From: Geovibrio ferrireducens
GTDB lineage: Bacteria > Chrysiogenota > Deferribacteres > Deferribacterales > Geovibrionaceae
Direction of reading: 5' to 3'
Length of the DNA stretch: 34,948 nucleotides
Assembly (NCBI RefSeq): GCF_026226615.1
Contig: NZ_JAJAPB010000018.1
Span: 1-34,948 of the forward strand
Shown here piece after piece: positions 23,279-30,981 of this stretch; position 1 is the stretch's first letter, and each line of letters opens with the position of its first letter. Under the pieces are notes generated by a model. The model was not told where the DNA came from and did not search any database. It saw only the letters and a program-made list of their open reading frames with translations. The position numbers were made by a program, and so were the translations under genes.

Positions 23279-23476
23279 ATGCCTAAGATGAAAACCCATA
23301 AGGGCGCTGTCAAAAGATTTAAAGTAACCGGCAGCGGAAAGGTTAAGTACAAAAAAGGCTTTTTGAGGCACATCCTCACCTCAAAAAGCAGCGGAAGAAA
23401 GCGCGCATTGCGCCACCCTGGCATCCTTGAAGGACAAGACGCAGCAAATATCAAAAAACTGCTGCCGTACGCTTAA
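23279..23476 (+). CDS. rpmI: 50S ribosomal protein L35
   Basis: A 65-residue, very basic protein with the L35 signature MPKMKTHKGAVKRFKVTGSGK and the C-terminal NIKKLLPYA. A CGGAGGT site precedes it, 17 bases after infC. It belongs to the infC-rpmI-rplT unit, where in other bacteria L20 represses translation of this gene pair; I did not identify the L20-binding leader here. Confidence 0.97.
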   Translation: MPKMKTHKGAVKRFKVTGSGKVKYKKGFLRHILTSKSSGRKRALRHPGILEGQDAANIKKLLPYA

Positions 23477-23493
23477 TGTAAGGAGGACGAACA

Positions 23494-23841
23494 GTGCCAA
23501 GAGCGAAAGGCGGGGTCAAAGCCCGCAAACGTCACAAAAAATGGCTTGAGGTCTCCAAAGGCTTTCAAGGCGCAGCGAACAATGTCTACAAAAAAAGCCG
23601 CGAGCAGGGCGAACGTGCTCTTGCTGAGGCTTACAAAGGCAGAAAACGCAGAAAACGCGACTTCAGAACTCTTTGGATCATAAGGATCGGAGCCGCCGTA
23701 AGACAATACGGCCTCAGCTACAGCACCTTCATCGGCAAGCTGAAAGAAAAAAACATCACCCTCGACAGGAAATCGCTTTCTGAAATGGCTATCAAAAGCC
23801 CCGAACAGTTTGAGCAGCTTGTTAAACAGGTAAACGCTTAG
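23494..23841 (+). CDS. rplT: 50S ribosomal protein L20
   Basis: Assembly protein of the large subunit, 115 residues, starting at GTG 23494 behind AAGGAGG. Conserved blocks: [54 protein letters not shown] and the C-terminal [12 protein letters not shown]. The last 28 bases of the gene, including the stop, occur again at 23950-23977, and the sequence between is structured repeat copy 4. The coding region itself is intact. In many bacteria pheS-pheT would follow directly; here they lie 3.5 kb away. Confidence 0.97.
   Translation: MPRAKGGVKARKRHKKWLEVSKGFQGAANNVYKKSREQGERALAEAYKGRKRRKRDFRTLWIIRIGAAVRQYGLSYSTFIGKLKEKNITLDRKSLSEMAIKSPEQFEQLVKQVNA
23814..23841 (+). repeat. 28-bp direct repeat, left copy (3' end of rplT)
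   Basis: Starts GCAGCTTGTTAAACAGG and ends at the rplT TAG. It is identical to 23950-23977, and the two copies flank structured repeat copy 4. Bases 23812-23831 also pair imperfectly with 23849-23867. Confidence 0.95.
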
Positions 23842-23949
23842 CGAGCAGACCTGTTTGAAAGCTGCTCAAAAGTAGCGAAGGCGGGTTGAACCCAACTGAG
23901 CGTGTCTGCAAAAAGACAGAATGTACTTTTTGTAGCGGTAAATTAAGAG
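23842..23949 (+). repeat. Structured GGA-loop repeat, copy 4 (degenerate)
   Basis: Hairpin GAGCAG/CTGCTC (23843-23867), then TAGCGAAGG, a weak GGG/CCC hairpin (23883-23893), spacer TGAGCG, and a 7-bp hairpin CAAAAAG/CTTTTTG (23909-23932) with loop ACAGAATGTA, a variant of ACAGGACGTG in which GGA has become GAA. It lies between the two 28-bp direct repeats and holds no gene. Confidence 0.75.
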
Positions 23950-23977
23950 GCAGCTTGTTAAACAGGTAAACGCTTAG
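23950..23977 (+). repeat. 28-bp direct repeat, right copy
   Basis: Exact copy of the last 28 bases of rplT, 136 bases downstream of the original and outside any gene. Confidence 0.95.
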
Positions 23978-24007
23978 TATTAAGGTTTTATCTGTAGAAG
24001 GATACGA

Positions 24008-24042
24008 AAAAGGGAAATCCTGATTAGGGTTTCCCTTTTTTT
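24008..24042 (+). terminator. rplT-unit terminator, first copy
   Basis: AAGGGAAATCC (24010-24020) pairs with GGGTTTCCCTT (24027-24037), one T.G wobble, then a T-run. Bases 24001-24021 are repeated exactly at 24164-24184. Confidence 0.85.
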
Positions 24043-24043
24043 G

Positions 24044-24163
24044 TATAAGCTGCTCAAACCAGCCGCAGGATGCGTCTGCCGCCGTGCGCAGCGAAGGTTT
24101 GCTATGCAAACCGCGAGCGTGTACAAAAATCCGACAGGACGTGCGGATTTTTGCGGCAAATCA
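24044..24163 (+). repeat. Structured GGA-loop repeat, copy 2
   Basis: Three hairpins. The first, 24060-24078, has stem CAGcCGC/GCGtCTG and loop AGGAT. The second, 24096-24112, is a perfect 7-bp stem GGTTTGC/GCAAACC with loop TAT. After spacer GCGAGCG (24113-24119) comes a perfect 10-bp stem CAAAAATCCG/CGGATTTTTG (24124-24153) with loop ACAGGACGTG, identical to copy 1 on an unrelated stem. It begins with AAGCTGCTCAAA, also present in copy 4, and is flanked by duplicated terminators. Confidence 0.85.
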
Positions 24164-24170
24164 GATACGA

Positions 24171-24204
24171 AAAAGGGAAATCCTAATCAGGATTTCCCTT
24201 TTTT
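24171..24204 (+). terminator. rplT-unit terminator, second copy
   Basis: AAAAGGGAAATCCT (24171-24184) and AGGATTTCCCTTTT (24189-24202), a perfect 14-bp stem with loop AATC. It begins with the same 21 bases as the first copy (GATACGAAAAAGGGAAATCC...), 163 bases downstream. Confidence 0.9.
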
Positions 24205-24240
24205 GTGCCGAAACACGTCATTCTGAGCCATTGCTCTCAT

Positions 24241-24269
24241 TTGCATTGCCCTTACCGGATATTTAACAT
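24241..24269 (+). promoter_or_regulatory. Promoter of the crotonase gene
   Basis: TTGCAT (24241-24246), 17-base spacer, TAACAT (24264-24269), 24 bases before the ATG at 24294. Confidence 0.5.
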
Positions 24270-24293
24270 AACATGGTTCTATATGGAGGAGCT

Positions 24294-25070
24294 ATGGGCA
24301 ATTCTGAAATAATCATCGAGAAGAACAATCACAAAGGCTATATCACCCTGAACCGCGCTGCGGAGAACAATGCATTCAGCATAGATTTTGCGGTGCTCCT
24401 TAATCAGGCGCTTAAGGATTTTGACAATGACGATGAAGTCCGTGTAATCATCATACGCAACAACGGGAAGCATTTTTCCGTGGGTATTGACCTGAAAGTT
24501 CTGGAAAGTGTTGAGGATGAAAAGCTTCCTGAGTTCATCGCTCTGATGGATATGCATAATCACACCATTGCGAATATGAAGAAGCCGGTTATCTCCTCCG
24601 TAAAAGGTTACTGTGTGGCAAACGGTGCGGGGCTGAGTTTCGCCTGCGACCTGACTGTTGCCGCGCAGTCTGCTGTGTTCGGCACGACAGCTGTCAATGT
24701 GGGGCTTATCTGCACCGGCCCCGGCATCCCGCTCACCAAGAACATAGGCAAAAAGAAGGCGATGGAAATGGTGCTTCTGGGAGAGAGGTTCACAGCGCAT
24801 ATGATGCATGATATGGGGCTTGTGAACTGGGTTGTGCCGGATGAGGAACTGGAAAAGAAGACAGATGAAATAGCCGATGCCATAGCAGCAAAAAGCCCTC
24901 TGGCGGTTTCAGCGGGAAAAAGAGGAATCAGCGGTTCATACGACATGGGTTACCATGCGGCTATAGATAACGGAACGAGAGTGTTTGCCGAACTCTGCGC
25001 CACTGAGGACGCGGCGGAAGGGATAAGGGCGTTCCTTGAAAAAAGAAAAGCGGAGTGGAAGCTGCGCTAA
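24294..25070 (+). CDS. Crotonase-superfamily protein (enoyl-CoA hydratase/isomerase-like)
   Basis: A 258-residue crotonase-fold protein acting on acyl-CoA thioesters. ATG 24294 is chosen because GGAGGAG precedes it. The oxyanion region is intact (GKHFSVGIDL and GYCVANGAGLSFACDL). The two glutamates of classic enoyl-CoA hydratase are absent: Leu/Ser replaces the first (GAGLSFACDL against GGGCELA), and FGTTAVNVGLICTGPG replaces the FGQPE segment. It resembles ECHDC3-like members (VNIGLFCSTP). It is probably not a standard hydratase; the reaction is unknown. It stands alone with its own promoter, inserted between rplT and pheS. Confidence 0.82.
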   Translation: MGNSEIIIEKNNHKGYITLNRAAENNAFSIDFAVLLNQALKDFDNDDEVRVIIIRNNGKHFSVGIDLKVLESVEDEKLPEFIALMDMHNHTIANMKKPVISSVKGYCVANGAGLSFACDLTVAAQSAVFGTTAVNVGLICTGPGIPLTKNIGKKKAMEMVLLGERFTAHMMHDMGLVNWVVPDEELEKKTDEIADAIAAKSPLAVSAGKRGISGSYDMGYHAAIDNGTRVFAELCATEDAAEGIRAFLEKRKAEWKLR

Positions 25071-25160
25071 AGCGGTGTTAAGCAGGATCATCACTAAAGT
25101 AATAAAACTGAAACTGCCGCTGTTTTCAGGGGTTAGTTCCGGGTTTGTTATGAGTCAGAA

Positions 25161-25184
25161 AGGGAAGCCGCTTCGGGCTTCCCT
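25161..25184. terminator. Bidirectional terminator-like hairpin
   Basis: AGGGAAGCC-GCTTCG-GGCTTCCCT, a perfect 9-bp stem between convergent genes (crotonase and phosphoesterase). There is no clear T-run. Confidence 0.55.
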
Positions 25185-25231
25185 ATCAAATTATTTACTG
25201 TAATACGGAAAATTGCCGGAATTGTATTAAA

Positions 25232-27142
25232 CTACATTCCTTTAACCACAGCGAAATAGCCGTTGTAGTTTATCACAGCCCAGACTGTGTTTGTTGCCGT
25301 GTCAACGCCCCAAGTGCCGAGCTTATCCCCTTCCTGCCAGGCGCGCTGAACAAATGTATTGCCTCCGCCGAAATTCTGATCAACAGCATTTATCCATGTG
25401 CCGTCATCGTCATTTGTTGCGATGCCGAATTTGCCCCCGGCAATCTCCGAGGAACTTACTTTTGATGAGTCATAGCTCATTGAGAGTGTAAATACATCTG
25501 TCTGCTCGCTCCCCATGGTATAAGTCATACCGTTCAGGAAGAAAATTTCACTCAGTGAGTCCTGCGCAGTAAGCCAGCCGGTGTTTACATGAAGATTAAA
25601 TCTGCGCCCGGAAGCTGTTTCCTGCTGGAGGTTACCGTTTTTACCGTTGATTATTTTTGCGTTGGTTCCGCCTGTGCTTGTGGAATCAACTACTGTGAGG
25701 CTGCCCCCCTGAGCGATGATATATTCTTCTCCGTTGAGGCTGTAGCCAAAGGTTTCTTTCTTGGTGAAGTTCATTGTGGGGGTGGTGGTGAAACTGTCTT
25801 CCGTATATGCGGGTGATGAGTAGAAGTCCACGGTGACAACGGGCCCGTCAACGGTGAAGATATAATAGCCTACGGAGTAAAGCTCCTGAGCTACGTTCTT
25901 CTGGCGTATGCCTCCCCAGAGGAGTGCATCGTTTGATTTGTTGACAGGTGTAAGTCCGTATGCTGCTGCGGTGCTTTCAACATCGCTTCCCGGTGTATAG
26001 AATTTTGAGCTGTTGGAAACACAGACAAGCTGCTGAACCTTTGCAGTGGAACCGTCTTTGGTGTAGACAAGGCTTCTGTCATGCATATGGTCGTGCCCGT
26101 TTATGTGGAAGCGCACTCCGTTTTGTTCAAGGCTGGTGATGTAATCATCAAGGCCGGGTGAGTCAAGGGTTGAAAAATCAGGTGCGAGTACACTGTTCAC
26201 AGTGTACCCGAACATATTGTCAGTGTGATCCTGTGTGAGCAGCCCTTTGTGAGCAAAGCAGAATGCATGTGTGCCGGAGCTTCTGCCGGCAAGCTGTGTG
26301 TCTATCCAGCTCTGCTGAAATCTGATGGGGTTTGAAGTGGTTTCAACTGCGTTTATCACGGGCGTTGTGTCGTGTGAAAGTCCGTCTTCGCCTTTGAAAT
26401 GATCAAGAAGGACAAAACGGACATTTTCGTAATCGAAAGAGTAGGAGAGTCCGGTCATGTCATCCGTTTCAGCAGCGGAAGGGCTTGAGAAGTTTCTGCC
26501 TAATGTGAATTCGCTGGTGTTTGTTCTGGCAATTTCAGGCAGCCAGTTTATGTCAGGGTTTACTGCTGAATAGGCATCAGACTGAACGGAGTAAACGTTG
26601 TGCACTCCGCCTGTTGTCTGAGGGAAAAAGCTGCGGAACTGTGCCGCTGCCGCCGCAGAGTCATCATGGTTTCCTCTCAGGGGAAAAAAGCCTATGCCTT
26701 CGTTATAAAGCCTCTGGGCGTAGCGCGCCCTTATTCCGAAACCGTCAAACGGAGTGTAATTGATAGTTGTATCTGTCGGAATATGCTTTGCCGTGAAGTT
26801 CTGTTTAGCATCATCAGTGAGGTCGCCCACTGCCACAACAAGCTTGACTTTGTGCCTTACAAATTCGTCATTAAGGCTGTTGATTATGTCCACTGCTGTT
26901 GAGGCGGGGTTTTTGCCGTCATCATCCTTTGTCCACTGGGTATCGGAAATGATGCCGAACTTCCATGCTCCGCTCGTGGGGAGAACTGCTCTGGGAGCAG
27001 CGGGAGTGTCCGGAGTATCTGAACCGGATGAACTGCCGCAGCCTACTGTCATTCCCACAGCGGCGGCGCTCATTGCCGTTGCTGAGAGCTTAAGGAACTG
27101 GCGTCTACCCAGTCCGGTTTTTTTTTCATTATCCTGTGACAT
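25232..27142 (-). CDS. Tat-exported calcineurin-like phosphoesterase, probable lipoprotein
   Basis: A 636-residue exported protein. The signal is twin-arginine type: GLGRRQFLKLSATAMSAAAV (RR at 13-14), ending TVGCGSSSGS with a lipobox-like Cys35, so it may be both Tat-exported and lipidated. The phosphoesterase domain (about 50-400) has FGIISDTQW, VAVGDLTDD, RGNHDD and FHINGHDHMHD, all metal ligands intact. A C-terminal beta-rich region (about 420-636) matches no function I know. ATG 27142 follows GGAGG; an upstream TTG would overlap that site. Likely a periplasmic or surface phosphatase or phosphodiesterase. Confidence 0.85.
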   Translation of the reverse strand: MSQDNEKKTGLGRRQFLKLSATAMSAAAVGMTVGCGSSSGSDTPDTPAAPRAVLPTSGAWKFGIISDTQWTKDDDGKNPASTAVDIINSLNDEFVRHKVKLVVAVGDLTDDAKQNFTAKHIPTDTTINYTPFDGFGIRARYAQRLYNEGIGFFPLRGNHDDSAAAAAQFRSFFPQTTGGVHNVYSVQSDAYSAVNPDINWLPEIARTNTSEFTLGRNFSSPSAAETDDMTGLSYSFDYENVRFVLLDHFKGEDGLSHDTTPVINAVETTSNPIRFQQSWIDTQLAGRSSGTHAFCFAHKGLLTQDHTDNMFGYTVNSVLAPDFSTLDSPGLDDYITSLEQNGVRFHINGHDHMHDRSLVYTKDGSTAKVQQLVCVSNSSKFYTPGSDVESTAAAYGLTPVNKSNDALLWGGIRQKNVAQELYSVGYYIFTVDGPVVTVDFYSSPAYTEDSFTTTPTMNFTKKETFGYSLNGEEYIIAQGGSLTVVDSTSTGGTNAKIINGKNGNLQQETASGRRFNLHVNTGWLTAQDSLSEIFFLNGMTYTMGSEQTDVFTLSMSYDSSKVSSSEIAGGKFGIATNDDDGTWINAVDQNFGGGNTFVQRAWQEGDKLGTWGVDTATNTVWAVINYNGYFAVVKGM

Positions 27143-27276
27143 ATATATCCTCCGCAAAATATTGCTGGGGTAATATGGAACCTCGGAATCAGAAAAATGT
27201 TGTGTATAATGATAATAAATGTCAAAAAGTGTTAGGATTTGTTAATGCCCCGCGCGGACATTTCTCAAATAATCCC

Positions 27277-27306
27277 TTGCCATTTTGCACCTGTTTTTAA
27301 TATCAT
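27277..27306 (+). promoter_or_regulatory. Promoter of pheS-pheT
   Basis: TTGCCA (27277-27282), 18-base spacer, TATCAT (27301-27306), about 42 bases before pheS. It shows the pair is now independently transcribed. Confidence 0.65.
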
Positions 27307-27348
27307 GCTTGTTCTAATGATTTTGCGAAATAAAGCGGAGAACGATAA

Positions 27349-28365
27349 ATGCAGCTCGACATAAGCGGACTCGAAAGTTACAGGACGGAGATTGCTCAGG
27401 CAGCCACTCTTGATGCCCTGTATCAGGTGAAAGTGAAATATCTCGGTAAAAACGGGCTAATAAGCAACCTTAACAGGCAGCTCAAGGACATATCCTCCCA
27501 TGAGGATAAAAAAGAGGCGGGAACAAAAATCGGTGCGCTCCGTACGGATTTCGAAGCCCTGCACGATGCCAGGGAGCTTGAGCTTAAAAGCGCCGAGAAA
27601 AACGCCAGACTCACCGGCGAATCTCTGGACATAACACTCCCCGGTCTTCCTTTTACATCGGGGAGTATACACCCTGTTACCAGAGTTTTTGACGAGATAG
27701 TGGATATTTTCAGCGCCATGGGTTTTGAAGTGGCCATAGGGCCGGAGGTCGAGCATGACTTCTACAATTTCGAGGCGCTCAACATCCCCAAAGAGCACCC
27801 CGCAAGAGACATGCAGGACACGTTTTACATAACAGATGAAATACTTATGCGTACCCACACTTCTCCCGTGCAGGTGCGTACAATGCTGAAAAACAAGCCT
27901 CCTGTGAAGATAATCGCTCCCGGAAAGGTTTACCGCTGTGACAGCGACATAACCCACACGCCCATGTTTCATCAGGTTGAGGGGCTCCTCGTGGATGAAA
28001 GAACCACTTTCGGCGACCTGAAAGGTATCCTCACCGTATTTATACAGAAGATGTTCGGCGATAACGTGCCCGTGCGCTTCCGCCCAAGCTTCTTCCCTTT
28101 CACCGAGCCCAGCGCAGAGGTGGATATGGGCTGCGTAATCTGCGGAAGCAAAGGCTGCCGTGTGTGCAAACAGACGGGCTGGCTTGAGATTCTCGGCTGC
28201 GGAATGGTTGACCCTGCCGTGTTCAAGCATGTGGACTATGATTCGGAAAAATACAGAGGCTTTGCCTTCGGTATGGGTATCGAGCGTATCGCCATGCTGA
28301 AATACGGCATAGACGATTTACGCCTCTTCTTTGAGAATCACCTTAAATTCTTGAGGCAGTTTTAG
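27349..28365 (+). CDS. pheS: Phenylalanyl-tRNA synthetase alpha subunit
   Basis: Catalytic subunit of the alpha2-beta2 enzyme that charges tRNA-Phe. The 338-residue protein has an N-terminal coiled coil (1-85) and the class II core: HPVTRVFDEIVDIFSAMGF, HPARDMQDTFYI, LMRTHTSPVQVRTM (motif 2), FHQVEGLLVDE, RFRPSFFPFTEPSAEVD and GFAFGMGIERIAMLKYGIDDLR (motif 3). CVICGSKGCRVCKQTGW is a Cys-rich insertion typical of bacterial PheS. Start ATG behind GGAGAA. pheT follows 11 bases later. Confidence 0.97.
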   Translation: MQLDISGLESYRTEIAQAATLDALYQVKVKYLGKNGLISNLNRQLKDISSHEDKKEAGTKIGALRTDFEALHDARELELKSAEKNARLTGESLDITLPGLPFTSGSIHPVTRVFDEIVDIFSAMGFEVAIGPEVEHDFYNFEALNIPKEHPARDMQDTFYITDEILMRTHTSPVQVRTMLKNKPPVKIIAPGKVYRCDSDITHTPMFHQVEGLLVDERTTFGDLKGILTVFIQKMFGDNVPVRFRPSFFPFTEPSAEVDMGCVICGSKGCRVCKQTGWLEILGCGMVDPAVFKHVDYDSEKYRGFAFGMGIERIAMLKYGIDDLRLFFENHLKFLRQF

Positions 28366-28376
28366 GAGTTAATATA

Positions 28377-30752
28377 ATGAAAGTCTGCGTAAGCTGGTTA
28401 AATGAATTTGTAGATATATCAGGCATAGAAATAAACGATCTCTGCCACAGGCTCACAATGGCGGGGCTTGAGATCGAAGGGGTACATAAATCCGAAAGGG
28501 CCGAAAACACAGTCGTTGCGAAGGTTCTCCACCGCGAAAAGCACCCTGACGCCGACAAGCTCTCCCTTTGCAGGGTTACGGACGGAACAGAGGAATATCA
28601 GGTTGTCTGCGGTGCGCCGAACGTTGCGGCGGGGCAGACCATCCCATTTGCCAAGATTGATGCCGTGCTCCCCGGAAATTTCAAAATCAAGAGAGCAAAA
28701 ATCCGCGGAATAGAATCCTGCGGCATGATCTGCTCCGAGGCGGAGCTTGGTCTGGCGGAAAAGTCTGACGGAATAATGCCCCTGCCCGAATATCTCCCTC
28801 TCGGTGCGGATATAAATGAGGTTCTCGGTCTGGGTGATACTGTGCTTGAGGTGTCCATAACTCCTAACAGGTCGGACTGTCTCAGCGTTGTGGGCATTGC
28901 CCGTGAAATAGCCGCCATATACGGCCGCCCTCTGAAAACAAAGGAATTTAAGCTTGAGGAAACGGCTGATGCCGCTTCAAACTATTCATATGTAAAAGTT
29001 AATGATGAAGAGAAGTGCCCTGTTTACCTCGGCAGAGTGATAAAAGGAGTGAAAATCGCCCCGTCCCCCCTCTGGGTGCAGAACAGGCTGCGCGCCGCAG
29101 GTGTGCGCCCCATAAACAACGTGGTGGATGTAACCAACTATGTGATGTTCGAATACGGCCAGCCGCTTCATACATTTGATCTTCGCATGATAAAAAACGG
29201 CATAATAGTCCGCAACGCCACAGAGGGCGAAAAACTTCTCACCCTTGATGAAAAGGAGAGGGTGCTGAAAGACTACATGCTTCTCATCTGCGATGAGGAA
29301 AAAGCGCTTGCCGTAGCCGGAATCATGGGCGGCGAACATTCCGGCATAAGTGACGACACTACGGATGTTTTCCTTGAGTGCGCCTACTTCAAGCCTGAGA
29401 GCACACGCCTCACCGCGAGAAGACTCGGCATGCAGACCGACTCATCCTACAGATACGAAAGGGGAATCGACCCTGTAAACACAATCCGCATGGTGGACTA
29501 CGCGGCAAGCCTGCTTGCCTCATTCGCAGGCGGCTCAGTTTGCAGAGGTGTTCTTTCCAATGACTATAAAAAAGTTACCAAACCAGAAGTTGTGTTCACT
29601 CCCGAAAAGGTGAATGCGCTCCTCGGAACTGAGATAAGCACGGATGAAATGCTGAAAATCCTCGCATCTGTCGGAATGGACGCAGAAAAGTGCTCAGAAG
29701 GCTACAAAGTCTCATCCCCCTCATGGAGGGTGGACATCGAAAGATGGCAGGATGTGGCGGAAGAGGTTGCAAGGCTTTACGGCTATGACAACATCAAGGC
29801 AACCGTGCCTCTCATCCCCGCTGACAGCGACAGGCTTATGCCTCTGCTCACTCATAAAAGGCTGCTCCAGAACAAGCTCGCCTCACTCGGCTTTTCCGAG
29901 GCGGTGAACTATTCCTTCATGAGCGACAAATTTTTAAGCATCTTTGATGATAAAGAGCGCTTTGTAATCCTCAAAAACCCCATTTCAGAGGATATGAACG
30001 CACTGCGCACTTACGTTTTCCCCGGCGTTGTATCAACCATACTCTACAATGTTAACCGCGGAGCAAAAGCGGCTAATATATTTGAAACATCATCAGTTTA
30101 CATAAAAGACGGCGAAGGCATCCCCTATCAGGAAACAAGGCTCGCCTTCGCTGTTTACGGCGGCTACTGGGGGCTCTCATGGAACACCAAGCCCGTTGAA
30201 GAAGCCTTTTACGCTCTTAAGGGTATAGTGGAGAACATACTTGCCGGTTATAACCTCGGCAAAGTAAGCTACGTCCGCTCCGAAAGACCGTTCATGCACC
30301 CCGGCAAATCCGCCGAAATAATGCTGGACGGCGAATCTCTCGGCTTCTTCGGTGAGCTCCACCCTGACACACTTGAGGCTGTGGATTCCGATCAGCCCTT
30401 ATGTGTCTGCGAAATTTTCCTTGAAAAACTCCTCGCAACAGGGCTTGAGAAGAAGAAATATTCCAAATTCTCCAAACTGCCCACAGTGTTTAAGGATTTC
30501 TCCATAGCCGTGTCAACGTCAGTCCGCTCTGCGGATATAACCGATGCGGTTTCAAAAGAGAGCAAACTCATTGAAAGCGTTACCCTCTTTGATACTTACT
30601 CCGGCAAGGGACTTGGGGAAGAGGAGATAAGCCTCGCATTCAGAATCTTCTTCTCAGATCCTGAAAAAACGCTCACAGATGAGGAAACCAACGCTGTTCT
30701 CAGAAACGCCATAGCAAAACTGGAAAAAGACTTCGGCGCAAGACTGCGCTGA
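28377..30752 (+). CDS. pheT: Phenylalanyl-tRNA synthetase beta subunit
   Basis: Partner of PheS, 791 residues. Domains in order: EMAP-like tRNA-binding domain (about 40-150, HPDADKLSLCRV), B3/B4 editing domain (about 200-390, RPINNVVDVTNYVMFEYGQPLHTFD, GIMGGEHSGI), B5 domain (about 400-470), catalytic-like core, and the C-terminal FDX-ACB domain (SKLPTVFKDFSIAVSTSVRSADI to the end) that holds tRNA-Phe. GGAG precedes the ATG. No ihfA follows, unlike E. coli; instead a 19-bp hairpin and structured repeat copy 3 come next. Length and domains are normal. Confidence 0.97.
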   Translation: MKVCVSWLNEFVDISGIEINDLCHRLTMAGLEIEGVHKSERAENTVVAKVLHREKHPDADKLSLCRVTDGTEEYQVVCGAPNVAAGQTIPFAKIDAVLPGNFKIKRAKIRGIESCGMICSEAELGLAEKSDGIMPLPEYLPLGADINEVLGLGDTVLEVSITPNRSDCLSVVGIAREIAAIYGRPLKTKEFKLEETADAASNYSYVKVNDEEKCPVYLGRVIKGVKIAPSPLWVQNRLRAAGVRPINNVVDVTNYVMFEYGQPLHTFDLRMIKNGIIVRNATEGEKLLTLDEKERVLKDYMLLICDEEKALAVAGIMGGEHSGISDDTTDVFLECAYFKPESTRLTARRLGMQTDSSYRYERGIDPVNTIRMVDYAASLLASFAGGSVCRGVLSNDYKKVTKPEVVFTPEKVNALLGTEISTDEMLKILASVGMDAEKCSEGYKVSSPSWRVDIERWQDVAEEVARLYGYDNIKATVPLIPADSDRLMPLLTHKRLLQNKLASLGFSEAVNYSFMSDKFLSIFDDKERFVILKNPISEDMNALRTYVFPGVVSTILYNVNRGAKAANIFETSSVYIKDGEGIPYQETRLAFAVYGGYWGLSWNTKPVEEAFYALKGIVENILAGYNLGKVSYVRSERPFMHPGKSAEIMLDGESLGFFGELHPDTLEAVDSDQPLCVCEIFLEKLLATGLEKKKYSKFSKLPTVFKDFSIAVSTSVRSADITDAVSKESKLIESVTLFDTYSGKGLGEEEISLAFRIFFSDPEKTLTDEETNAVLRNAIAKLEKDFGARLR

Positions 30753-30777
30753 TTTCTTTCTTATAAGGATTCTTAAA

Positions 30778-30821
30778 TTGAGAGAACCCTTTCTTTTACA
30801 GTAAAGAAAGGGTTCTCTCAA
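30778..30821 (+). repeat. Long-hairpin repeat family 2, copy B
   Basis: Perfect 19-bp stem TTGAGAGAACCCTTTCTTT with its complement, loop TACAGT, 25 bases after pheT. No T-run follows, so it is not a standard terminator. Core and downstream sequence resemble copy A at 7941. Confidence 0.8.
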
Positions 30822-30865
30822 ACTCTCTCCCTAAGAAACTGAATCTTTGTACACCGCATATGTTA

Positions 30866-30960
30866 AACAAGTCCATGGATGGACTTGCGCCGTGCGTAGC
30901 AAAGCCGCTTTTTAAGCGGCGCGAGCGGTTTCAGCCGAACCACAGGACGTTGGTTCGGCG
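30866..30960 (+). repeat. Structured GGA-loop repeat, copy 3
   Basis: Three hairpins: CAAGTCC-ATGGAT-GGACTTG (30868-30887), GCCGCTT-TTT-AAGCGGC (30904-30920), then spacer GCGAGCG (30921-30927) and GCCGAACC/GGTTCGGC (30934-30959) with loop ACAGGACGTT. All stems are perfect and differ from the other copies. It ends 21 bases before the ttuB start and so forms the leader of the ttuB-ttuA-trmI operon. Confidence 0.85.
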
Positions 30961-30981
30961 AAAGGAATTACGGAGGTAATT

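Noticed and set aside
24041-24266. Short reading frames across repeat copy 2 and the terminator
   Set aside because: They cross perfect hairpins and a terminator, have no Shine-Dalgarno, and are typical spurious frames in structured repeats.
30866-30981. TPP (Thi-box) riboswitch upstream of the ThiS-like gene
   Set aside because: No CUGAGA or ACCUGAU-type conserved segments; the leader is the GGA-loop repeat, and the neighbours are tRNA-modification genes.
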